DNA from: Streptomyces durmitorensis
GTDB lineage: Bacteria > Actinomycetota > Actinomycetes > Streptomycetales > Streptomycetaceae
Length of the DNA stretch: 64,000 nucleotides
Direction of reading: 5' to 3'
Assembly: GCF_023498005.1 (NCBI RefSeq)
Contig: NZ_CP097289.1
Span: 5,394,001-5,458,000, forward strand
Part shown: positions 57,819-64,000 of the stretch, piece by piece
How positions within the stretch are numbered: the first letter of the stretch is position 1
Layout of the letters: each line of letters starts with the position of its first letter
Program-made: the position numbers and the translations under genes
The notes under the pieces: model-generated
Database searches by the model: none
The model's input: the letters and a program-made list of their open reading frames with translations, nothing else
What the model was told of the DNA's origin: nothing

Positions 57819-58849
57819 GCGGCGCGGGCACGGACCCGAACGTGGGCAGCAGCAACAGCAGCAACAGCACGCAGGTCAGCAAGGAAACGGTACGTACGCG
57901 CATGATCCTCACCGTCACCCCCAACCCCTCCCTCGACCGCACCTACGAGGTCCCCTCGCTGGACCGCGGCGAGGTCATCCGGGCCACCGGCGACCGGATG
58001 GACCCGGGCGGCAAGGGCGTCAACGTATCGAGGGCCGTCGCCGCAGCGGGCGCGGAGACACTCGCCGTCCTGCCCCTCGGCGGAGCGCCCGGCGCGCTCG
58101 TCGCCCAGCTCCTCGACGAGCAGGGCATCAAGGTCGCCCCGGTTCCGGTCGCGGGCCAGACCCGCTCGAACATCGCGGTCGCCGAGCCCGACGGGACCCT
58201 CACCAAGATCAATGCGACGGGGCCCGAACTGACTTCCGTCGAGGCCGAGTTGTTGCTCACGGCCGTGCGGGAGCGGTCCACCGGCGCCGACTGGATCGCC
58301 TGCTGCGGCAGCCTGCCGCGCGGGCTCGCTCCCTCCTGGTACGCCGATCTGGTGGCCCGCGCACACGCCGCAGGCGCCCGCATCGCCCTGGACACCTCCG
58401 GCCCGGCCCTGCTCGCCGCGCTCGCCGAGCGCCCCGACGTCGTCAAGCCGAACGCGGAGGAACTCGCCGAAGCCGTGGGCCGCCCCCTGGTGACGGTCGG
58501 CGACGCGGTCAAGGCGGCGGAGGAACTGCGGGAGTTGGGCGCACGGGCCGTGCTCGCCAGCCTCGGTGCGGACGGCCAGCTGCTCGTGGACGACTCGGGC
58601 GCCCACTTCGCCAGCGCACCGGTCGACGCCGTACGCAGCAACGTCGGCGCCGGTGACTCCTCCCTGGCCGGTTTCCTCATCGCGGGCGGCACCGGCGCCA
58701 CGGCCCTCGCGTCGGCGGTGGCGCACGGCGCGGCAGCGGTCCAGCTCCCCGGCAGCGCGATGCCGACCCCCTCGGACCTCGCGCCCGACGCGGTCACGGT
58801 CACCTCGGAGGTCCCGATGGACCGCGTACTGACGGAGCCCGTGTCATGA
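57815..58849 (+). CDS. fruK: 1-phosphofructokinase
   Basis: 344 residues from ATG 57815 (ATGA overlap with fruR, GGAGG at 57800-57804). The usual FruK start MILTVTPNPSLDRTYEV lies at ATG 57902. The extra 29 codons have nearly all G/C third positions, which favours translation of the extension. PfkB-family motifs are DPGGKGVNVSRA near the start and NVGAGDSSLAGFL with the catalytic Asp near the end. It phosphorylates fructose-1-phosphate to fructose-1,6-bisphosphate in the cytoplasm, directly after uptake by FruA. Confidence 0.94.
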   Translation: MSGAGTDPNVGSSNSSNSTQVSKETVRTRMILTVTPNPSLDRTYEVPSLDRGEVIRATGDRMDPGGKGVNVSRAVAAAGAETLAVLPLGGAPGALVAQLLDEQGIKVAPVPVAGQTRSNIAVAEPDGTLTKINATGPELTSVEAELLLTAVRERSTGADWIACCGSLPRGLAPSWYADLVARAHAAGARIALDTSGPALLAALAERPDVVKPNAEELAEAVGRPLVTVGDAVKAAEELRELGARAVLASLGADGQLLVDDSGAHFASAPVDAVRSNVGAGDSSLAGFLIAGGTGATALASAVAHGAAAVQLPGSAMPTPSDLAPDAVTVTSEVPMDRVLTEPVS

Positions 58850-58995
58850 CTCCCCACACGACCCGCAAGGGCCTCAGCTGCACCACCCCAACCCCCGTCT
58901 CGACCCCCGTCTCGACCCCCGTCTCAACCCCCGTCTCAACCCCCGTCCCCACCCCCGCCCTCCGGGCGATACGCGTGCGAAGGAGCCCGCGATGA
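58846..58995 (+). CDS. 49-residue ORF coupled between fruK and fruA
   Basis: The ATG overlaps the fruK stop (ATGA at 58846-58849), with GGAG at 58834-58837 as ribosome site. The TGA overlaps the fruA start (ATGA at 58992-58995). The product starts MTPHTTRKGLSC, then has five Thr-Pro-Val/Ser units (TPVSTPVSTPVS...) and a basic tail (RAIRVRRSPR). It has no homology that I recognise. It may be a coupling ORF that carries ribosomes from fruK to fruA rather than a functional protein; the 12-bp DNA repeat underneath could also cause length changes. Confidence 0.5.
   Translation: MTPHTTRKGLSCTTPTPVSTPVSTPVSTPVSTPVPTPALRAIRVRRSPR
58895..58954 (+). repeat. Five tandem 12-bp units between fruK and fruA
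   Basis: Variants of GTCTCGACCCCC or GTCTCAACCCCC repeat at 12-bp steps, ending with GTCCCCACCCCC. Since 12 is a multiple of three, the 49-residue ORF stays in frame whatever the copy number. Confidence 0.85.
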
Positions 58996-61004
58996 GCGAG
59001 ATGATCACCGCGGAACTGGTCGACCTCGAAATCGACCGGTCCGCCGGAACCAAGGAAGCGGCGGCCCGTGCCCTCGCCGAGCGCATGGTGGCCCTGGGCC
59101 GGGTGACCGATCTGGAGGGCTTCCTCGCCGATGTGGCGGCCCGCGAGGCGCAGATGCCGACCGGCCTCGACGGCGGCATCGGCATCCCGCACTGCCGCAG
59201 CGCCCACGTCACCGAGCCGACCCTCGCCTTCGGCCGCTCGGCCGACGGCATCGACTTCGGGGCGCCGGACGGACCCGCCGACCTGATCTTCCTGATCGCC
59301 GCGCCTGCCGGTGCCGATGACGCGCACCTGACCATCCTGTCGTCGCTTGCACGGCAGTTGATGGACGAGGAGTTCACCAGCGCGCTGCGGAGTGCTGAGG
59401 ATGCGGAGGCGGCAACGGACCTGATCCGGGGTAATGGGCGGGCGGGAGGGGAACCCGCCGCGCGCAGCGCGGCGGAAGAACCCACGGACCTGCACCCCGA
59501 AGAAGACGACAACCCCCCGGCGGAGCCGTTCCGCATCGTGGCCGTCACGTCCTGCCCGACAGGCATCGCCCACACCTACATGGCCGCCGAGTCCCTCGAA
59601 AACGCCGCCCGCGAGGCAGGCGTAGAACTGACGGTCGAGACCCAGGGGTCAGCAGGCTTCACCCGCCTGGACCCGGCGGTCATCGCCGCCGCCGACGGCG
59701 TCGTCTTCGCGCACGACGTCCCCGTACGGGACAAGGACCGCTTCGCCGGGAAGCCCACGGTCGACGTGGGCGTCAAGGCAGGAATCAACCGCCCCGCGGA
59801 ACTCATCGCGGAGGTCCGGGCGAAGGCGGCCCGCGGTGAGATCACCTCGGGGGCCAAGGCGAGCCCGGTGGACGACGCGGGTGAGAGCGGCGACGGCTAC
59901 GGCACCAAGCTGCGCAAGTGGCTGATGTCCGGCGTCAGTTACATGGTCCCGTTCGTCGCCGCAGGCGGCCTCCTCATCGCACTCGGCTTCGCCATCGGCG
60001 GCTGGAAGATCGACAAGGCCCCGTCGGTCGCCGAGCACTTCGTGTGGACGGACACCACCAGCTGGGCCGCGCTCCTCTTCCAGATCGGCGGGCTCGCCTT
60101 CGCCTTCCTGGTGCCGGTCCTCGCGGGCTACATCGCGTACGGAATGGCCGACCGGCCAGGACTCGTACCCGGCTTCGTCGGCGGTTCCGTCGCCGTCACC
60201 ATCAACGCGGGCTTCCTGGGCGGCCTCGCGGCGGGCCTGATCGCGGGCGCGGTCGTCATGGGCATCCAGCGCGTGCGGATCCCGGCGGTCCTGCGCGGCA
60301 TCATGCCCGTGGTCGTGATCCCGTTGATCTCGTCCGCGATCGTCGGCTTCCTGATGTTCCTCGTCATCGGAAAGCCCATCGCCTCGCTGCAGAGCGCGCT
60401 CACCGACTGGCTTGAGGGTCTCTCCGGCGCCAACGCGATCATCCTCGGCGTCATCCTCGGCCTGATGATGTGCTTCGACCTCGGCGGACCGCTGAACAAG
60501 GTCGCGTACGCCTTCGCCATCGGCGGCCTCACCCACCCGACCGATGGCAGCCTCAAGGTCATGGCCGCGGTGATGGCGGCCGGCATGGTCCCGCCGCTCG
60601 CCATGGCCCTGGCCACCACCGTCCGCGGGCGGCTCTTCACCAAGACCGAGCGCGAGAACGGCAAGGCGGCCTGGTTCCTTGGCGCCTCCTTCATCACGGA
60701 GGGCGCGATCCCGTTCGCCGCGGCCGACCCGCTGCGGGTGATCCCCGCGTCGATGGCGGGCGGCGCGGTCACCGGCGCCCTGTCGATGGCCTTCGGCTGC
60801 ACGCTGCGCGCCCCGCACGGCGGCATCTTCGTGGTGCCGCTCATCGGGCAGCCGCTGCTGTACCTGGTGGCGATCGCCGCCGGTGTCGGCGTCTCGACCG
60901 TGGTGGTCATCCTGCTCAAGGGCGGGCGCAGGACGGCGCCTGCCGAGAGCGGCGCCCCGGCCGATGAGGCCGTGACGGAGAAGCCGCTGCCGGCGGCGGT
61001 CTGA
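58992..61004 (+). CDS. fruA: PTS fructose-specific transporter, EIIABC fusion
   Basis: 670 residues from ATG 58992, 7 bases after AAGGAG. The IIA domain (1-145) carries the phosphorylated His67 in GGIGIPHCRSAHV. The IIB domain (about 178-280) carries Cys188 in VTSCPTGIAHTYMAAE. The IIC domain (about 310-640) has about nine helices, including VSYMVPFVAAGGLLIALGFA and FDLGGPLNKVAYAF. The phosphate passes from HPr to His67, then Cys188, then to fructose entering through IIC, giving fructose-1-phosphate for FruK. Between IIA and IIB is a Gly/Arg/Glu-rich linker (about 150-175). Confidence 0.96.
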   Translation: MSEMITAELVDLEIDRSAGTKEAAARALAERMVALGRVTDLEGFLADVAAREAQMPTGLDGGIGIPHCRSAHVTEPTLAFGRSADGIDFGAPDGPADLIFLIAAPAGADDAHLTILSSLARQLMDEEFTSALRSAEDAEAATDLIRGNGRAGGEPAARSAAEEPTDLHPEEDDNPPAEPFRIVAVTSCPTGIAHTYMAAESLENAAREAGVELTVETQGSAGFTRLDPAVIAAADGVVFAHDVPVRDKDRFAGKPTVDVGVKAGINRPAELIAEVRAKAARGEITSGAKASPVDDAGESGDGYGTKLRKWLMSGVSYMVPFVAAGGLLIALGFAIGGWKIDKAPSVAEHFVWTDTTSWAALLFQIGGLAFAFLVPVLAGYIAYGMADRPGLVPGFVGGSVAVTINAGFLGGLAAGLIAGAVVMGIQRVRIPAVLRGIMPVVVIPLISSAIVGFLMFLVIGKPIASLQSALTDWLEGLSGANAIILGVILGLMMCFDLGGPLNKVAYAFAIGGLTHPTDGSLKVMAAVMAAGMVPPLAMALATTVRGRLFTKTERENGKAAWFLGASFITEGAIPFAAADPLRVIPASMAGGAVTGALSMAFGCTLRAPHGGIFVVPLIGQPLLYLVAIAAGVGVSTVVVILLKGGRRTAPAESGAPADEAVTEKPLPAAV

Positions 61005-61021
61005 GCCTGGGCCGCCGGGCT

Positions 61022-61073
61022 CCATGAGGTTCGGCCCCTATGAGCGGGCCCCATGAGGTTCGGCCCCTATGAG
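61022..61073 (+). repeat. Two 23-bp direct repeats after fruA
   Basis: CCATGAGGTTCGGCCCCTAT plus GAG occurs exactly at 61022 and 61051, 29 bp apart, in the fruA 3' region. Confidence 0.85.
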
Positions 61074-61123
61074 GGGGGTTGTGCGACATGCGTCACTTCA
61101 GGACGTAAGTCCCACAACCCCCC
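61073..61123 (+). terminator. Long hairpin downstream of fruA
   Basis: GGGGGGTTGTG pairs perfectly with CACAACCCCCC (11 bp) around a 29-base loop. It lies about 70 bases after fruA and before the next gene. It is probably a terminator or 3'-end stabiliser of the fru transcript. Confidence 0.55.
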
Positions 61124-61160
61124 TGTCGTAAGCCCCGGATCGTGTTGTCTACTGTGCGGC

Positions 61161-61415
61161 ATGCTCCAGAATGTCTCGATCCTCCAGCAGACAGGCGTGG
61201 CCGTACTGGCCGTGGCGACCGTCGTCTGGGCCGTGGGCCTGGTGCGGGTGCTGCGTCGCGACCAGGTCGACGTGGACGTCTGGCGCCAGTCACAGGCGCT
61301 GCGCGCGCTGCCCGCGCAGACCGGCCCGCCGCGCGCGGAGACGGTCGATCTGACGGCGGACGAGCGGGCCGCCTTCGCGGGTCTCGTGCGGCAGTTCGGC
61401 GACAGCAGGCCCTGA
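61161..61415 (+). CDS. Small single-pass membrane protein
   Basis: 84 residues from ATG 61161. One helix (about 9-29, TGVAVLAVATVVWAVGLVRV) is followed by a basic loop and a soluble tail containing DLTADERAAFAGLVRQFGDS. A TACTGT -10-like hexamer ends 6 bases before the ATG, suggesting a leaderless transcript. No family is recognised. Confidence 0.65.
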   Translation: MLQNVSILQQTGVAVLAVATVVWAVGLVRVLRRDQVDVDVWRQSQALRALPAQTGPPRAETVDLTADERAAFAGLVRQFGDSRP

Positions 61416-61453
61416 GGCCGGACGTCGCCCCTGCCCGGTGGGCTCCTACTTCG

Positions 61454-62245
61454 TTACTTCGTGCGCTGCTGCGGAAGGCTCCTCGCGCGCAGCTCCATCG
61501 CCGCGCGTGCCGCTTCCTCGGAGACGTACACCTCGCACCTGTGCCGCTTGTCCGGCGTGACCGTGTGCTCGACCTCCCAGAGGCTGAGCTCGCTGCCGTC
61601 GAAGAGCAGGAACGCGTGTTCGTAGAGCGAGAAGCAGAGGCGTGCCTCGCCCGCCAGGCAGGGGCGGCCGAAGGCCTGGGTGATCTGGTGCGCGAACGCC
61701 GAGCGCAGTAACCGCTCGATGTCCTCGCCGGGCCGTCCCTCGCTCACCGGGTTCTCCGCGCGGCGCAGCAGCCGGCGCGCGTGATCCGCGGAGTCGTCCG
61801 GGACGTACGTGTGACGGGGCTCGTCGGTGACCGAGAGCTGGAGCACGACGGGCTGCTCGCAGACGGCGGCCGGGGTGTCGGGCGGGAGCGGCAGGCGCGA
61901 GGTGGCGACACCGGCCTCCTCCTCGTCCGCGTACAGCTCGTACTGGGGCTGGCTGTCGGGGCCCGTGTTGTGCACGAGCTCCCAGAGGGTGAGCGCGCCG
62001 GCGTCGGCGAGCAGCCACGTGTGCCGGTACGTCTCGCGGTGCATGCCCGCGCTGTGGTGCGCCGAGTGCAGCGAACTGTCGTACGCGAGAGCCGACTCCA
62101 GGCGTCCTATCGTGTCGTCCGGCAGGTCGAAGGAGTTCAGGGCGCGGCGAAGAAGCCGCTCGAGATGCTCCTGCGGAGAGTGCGGAGAATTCTGCTCGGC
62201 CGACTGTGGCTCGTACGCCGTCTCGTACTCGTACGGAACGCTCAA
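61454..62245 (-). CDS. Conserved Streptomyces protein (DUF6227-like) with internal duplication
   Basis: 263 residues, soluble. Two related halves are visible: LERLLRRALNSFDLPDDTIG...TWLLADAGALTLWELVHNTG and IERLLRSAFAHQITQAFGRP...AFLLFDGSELSLWEVEHTVT. Each ends with a YELYADEEEA- or CEVYVSEEAA-type strand. The family name is from memory and its function is unknown. It lies downstream of the L,D-transpeptidase gene on the same strand, separated by a terminator. Confidence 0.75.
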   Translation of the reverse strand: MSVPYEYETAYEPQSAEQNSPHSPQEHLERLLRRALNSFDLPDDTIGRLESALAYDSSLHSAHHSAGMHRETYRHTWLLADAGALTLWELVHNTGPDSQPQYELYADEEEAGVATSRLPLPPDTPAAVCEQPVVLQLSVTDEPRHTYVPDDSADHARRLLRRAENPVSEGRPGEDIERLLRSAFAHQITQAFGRPCLAGEARLCFSLYEHAFLLFDGSELSLWEVEHTVTPDKRHRCEVYVSEEAARAAMELRARSLPQQRTK

Positions 62246-62332
62246 GGTTTCTCCCGGCGTTGCTGCATGTCACCTTGTGAGTGCATACCGTAGCCCCTGC
62301 GTCGGACATCATGCCCGGGAACGGGAAAACGT

Positions 62333-62365
62333 ACGAGCCGCACGGCAAGTTCCCGTGCGGCTCGT
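62333..62365 (-). terminator. Terminator of the L,D-transpeptidase gene
   Basis: ACGAGCCGCACGG pairs with CCGTGCGGCTCGT (13 bp, 7-base loop) and is followed by TACGTTTTCC on the minus strand. It lies about 40 bases after the stop codon. Confidence 0.9.
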
Positions 62366-62405
62366 GGTGTTGGCCCTGGTGAGAGGGTCGGCCCGGCGGC
62401 TGGGG

Positions 62406-63623
62406 TCAGCCCGCGCTGCCCGCCGTCCACTGGCTCCAGGACATGTTCCAGCCGTTGAGGCCGTTGTCCGGGGCGATCGTCTCGTCCGGGGAGCCCTTGA
62501 CCGTCACGATGTCCCCGATGAGGGAGTTGTCGTAGAACCACGCGCCCGGCGTGCTGGAGTCGCCCGCGCCCTGCGCGTCCTGGAGGCCGACGCAGCCGTG
62601 GCTGGTGTTGGCGCTGCCGAAGATCGAGGGCGAGCCCCAGTAGTTGCCGTGGATGAAGGTGCCGGAGGACGACAGGCGCATCGCGTGCGGGACGTCCTTG
62701 ATGTCGTACTCACCGCCGAAGCCGACCGTGTCGCCGTTCATCCGGGTCTGGGTGAACTTCTCGGAGATCACCATTTTCCCGTTGTACGTGGGGTTCGACG
62801 GGCTGCCCGCGGAGATCGGGATGGTCTTGACGACCTTGCCGTCCCGCTCGACCGTCATCGTCTTGGCCTTGACGTCGACCGTGGAGACCTGCGCGCGGCC
62901 GACGGTGAAGGTGACCGTCTTGTTCTGCACGCCGGTGGCGCCGTCCGCGCCCTTCACGCCCTCCAGGTCGATCTTCATCGTGACCTTGGAGCCGGCCTTC
63001 CAGTACTCCTCGGGCCTGAAGTCGAGGCGCTGGTTCCCGAACCAGTGGCCCACGACCTTCTGGCCGCTGTCCGAGGTGACCTTGATGTGCGACTGGACGG
63101 ACTGCTTCTCGGTGATCGCCTTGTCGAAGTTGAAGGAGACCGGCATGCCGACGCCGACCTTCGTGCCGCCGTCGGGGGTGTAACTGCCGATGAAGCTGTT
63201 GTCCTTCGAGACGGTGGTGAAGATCGAGTTCTCGGTCGCTTCCTTGCCCTTGGTGTCCTTCGCGTCGGCCGTGATCTTGTACTTCATGCCGCGCTCCAGC
63301 TGGGCCTTGGGCTTCCAGCTCGTGCCGTCGGCGGAGAGCGTGCCGTCGACCGCCGCCCCGGTGGAGACCAGGGTCATCTTCACCTCGGTCAGCTTGCCGC
63401 CCTCGACCTTGACGCCCGTGGCGTTGATCGACGCGCCGGTCGAGCCGTCCTTCGCCGAGATGGTGATGTCGGCGCCCTGGGTCTTGGGCTTGCCGTCCTT
63501 GCCGTCGCCGTCGGTGTCCGCGTCGCCGCCGCAGGCCGTGAGGGAGAGCGCACCCACGGCGGCGAGCGCGGTGGCCGCCAGAAGGGTGCGTCGCCGGGGC
63601 TTGGCTATGTGCGACGTTGTCAC
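62406..63623 (-). CDS. L,D-transpeptidase lipoprotein (YkuD, with Ig-like domains)
   Basis: 405 residues from GTG 63623, 6 bases after GGAG; ATG 63635, 12 bases upstream, is the alternative. The signal peptide (RRRTLLAATALAAVGALSL) ends in the lipobox LTAC (Cys31), so the protein is lipid-anchored outside the membrane. Two Ig-like domains (about 45-265) precede the YkuD catalytic domain with GTFIHGNYWGS and SHGCVGL (Cys344). It forms 3-3 cross-links in peptidoglycan and is insensitive to most penicillins. The C-terminal WNMSW extension is usual for the actinobacterial type. Confidence 0.94.
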   Translation of the reverse strand: MTTSHIAKPRRRTLLAATALAAVGALSLTACGGDADTDGDGKDGKPKTQGADITISAKDGSTGASINATGVKVEGGKLTEVKMTLVSTGAAVDGTLSADGTSWKPKAQLERGMKYKITADAKDTKGKEATENSIFTTVSKDNSFIGSYTPDGGTKVGVGMPVSFNFDKAITEKQSVQSHIKVTSDSGQKVVGHWFGNQRLDFRPEEYWKAGSKVTMKIDLEGVKGADGATGVQNKTVTFTVGRAQVSTVDVKAKTMTVERDGKVVKTIPISAGSPSNPTYNGKMVISEKFTQTRMNGDTVGFGGEYDIKDVPHAMRLSSSGTFIHGNYWGSPSIFGSANTSHGCVGLQDAQGAGDSSTPGAWFYDNSLIGDIVTVKGSPDETIAPDNGLNGWNMSWSQWTAGSAG

Positions 63624-63813
63624 GGGCTGCTCCATCTTTGTGCGAAGTGCGCGTTCTGATCCAGTACGAGTTAAGAGCGGTGTGCAGGCGGAAAGGTTCC
63701 GTCCGCTTGATGTGAGCGCGGGCACAGCGGCATGGCCCGCCGGCGACCCAACGGGCGCTGTTCTGTTGCTCTTTGTAGCGTTTCTTTCTTGGGATTCCCT
63801 TAAAGGTTCCTCT

Positions 63814-63874
63814 GCGGACTATGTGTTGAAGCGGACTATGTGCGGACTATGTGCGGACTATGTGCGGACTATGT
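63814..63874. repeat. Five copies of an 11-bp repeat over a stop codon
   Basis: GCGGACTATGT occurs at 63814 and then four times head to tail from 63831 (63831, 63842, 63853, 63864). The last copy contains the stop codon of the gene entering from the right edge. The upstream region to 63623 otherwise holds only the L,D-transpeptidase leader. Confidence 0.88.
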
Positions 63875-64000
63875 GTTGTAGAGGTCGCGGTACGAGGGGA
63901 AGTCGCCGCCCGGTGTCTTCACCGACTCCGCGGCGAGCAGCGCCCGGACGATCGCCGCCGTCACCATGTCCGCGCCCGCCGCGAGGATCTCGTTCAGGGC
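63869..64000 (-). CDS. C-terminal end of a cut gene
   Basis: 44 codons ending at TAG (63869-63871); the start lies beyond the right edge. The residues ALNEILAAGADMVTAAIVRA followed by ESVKTPGGDFPSYRDLYNT read in a single GC3-rich frame. It looks like the helical end of a cytoplasmic enzyme; I do not recognise it. Confidence 0.6.
   Translation of the reverse strand, partial: ALNEILAAGADMVTAAIVRALLAAESVKTPGGDFPSYRDLYNT

Overview
The window is chromosomal DNA of a Streptomyces or very close relative. The base composition is very high in G+C with G/C-dominated third codon positions. GTG and even TTG starts follow AGGAGG-type ribosome sites. Characteristic genes are a fused F420-precursor synthase (FbiC), an Scr1-type HTH/DUF397 pair, a GPP34 protein, the HrdD sigma factor and a fruR-fruK-fruA cluster. 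No integrase, transposase, phage gene, CRISPR array or biosynthetic megasynthase is visible, so this is ordinary chromosome with a few odd accessory pieces.

Layout. 1-5.2 kb: a cut secreted protein, an ankyrin protein, a membrane protein, an F420-type LLM oxidoreductase and fbiC. 5.2-7.9 kb: a secreted FG-GAP protein and a secreted tyrosine phosphatase. 8.0-12.7 kb: a P-loop/TPR protein and an ADP-ribosylglycohydrolase homologue that has lost its metal-binding aspartates; both are preceded by the same repeat-containing upstream motif. 12.8-19 kb: sodium:solute symporter, SDR enzyme, unknown protein, DUF397/HTH pair, GPP34. 19-30.5 kb: cell-wall genes (a D-Ala-D-Ala carboxypeptidase with an ECF-type promoter and a class A PBP with altered transpeptidase motifs), several membrane proteins, MerR and TetR regulators and a monooxygenase. 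tRNA-Arg(CCT) lies at 30.7 kb.

31-44 kb: a HEAT/MerR operon behind a MerR-type promoter, a bifunctional pectate lyase-pectinesterase, a MarR/MFS divergent pair, a probable 3-hydroxybutyrate locus (dehydrogenase, MHS symporter, PucR regulator), a short Rho paralogue and an M6 metalloprotease. 44.7-50.2 kb: TetR/MFS pair, MarR/DODA dioxygenase divergent pair, questin-oxidase-like protein, PAT-type acetyltransferase. 50.2-52.2 kb: hrdD with a textbook SigR promoter, followed by a non-coding array of about 16 tandem 32-bp repeats bounded by inverted repeats and G-quadruplex motifs. 52.2-57 kb: WYL regulator/MFS pair, an orphan solute-binding lipoprotein, TetR. 57-61 kb: fruR-fruK-(49-aa ORF)-fruA, overlapping by ATGA junctions. 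61-64 kb: a small membrane protein, a duplicated-domain unknown protein, an L,D-transpeptidase lipoprotein and the end of a cut gene.

The strongest candidates for something undescribed are the inactivated ADP-ribosylglycohydrolase sharing an upstream motif with the P-loop/TPR gene, the 32-bp repeat element behind hrdD, the short Rho paralogue, and the coupled mini-ORF inside the fructose PTS operon. All assignments were made by eye from sequence motifs; no database search was run.
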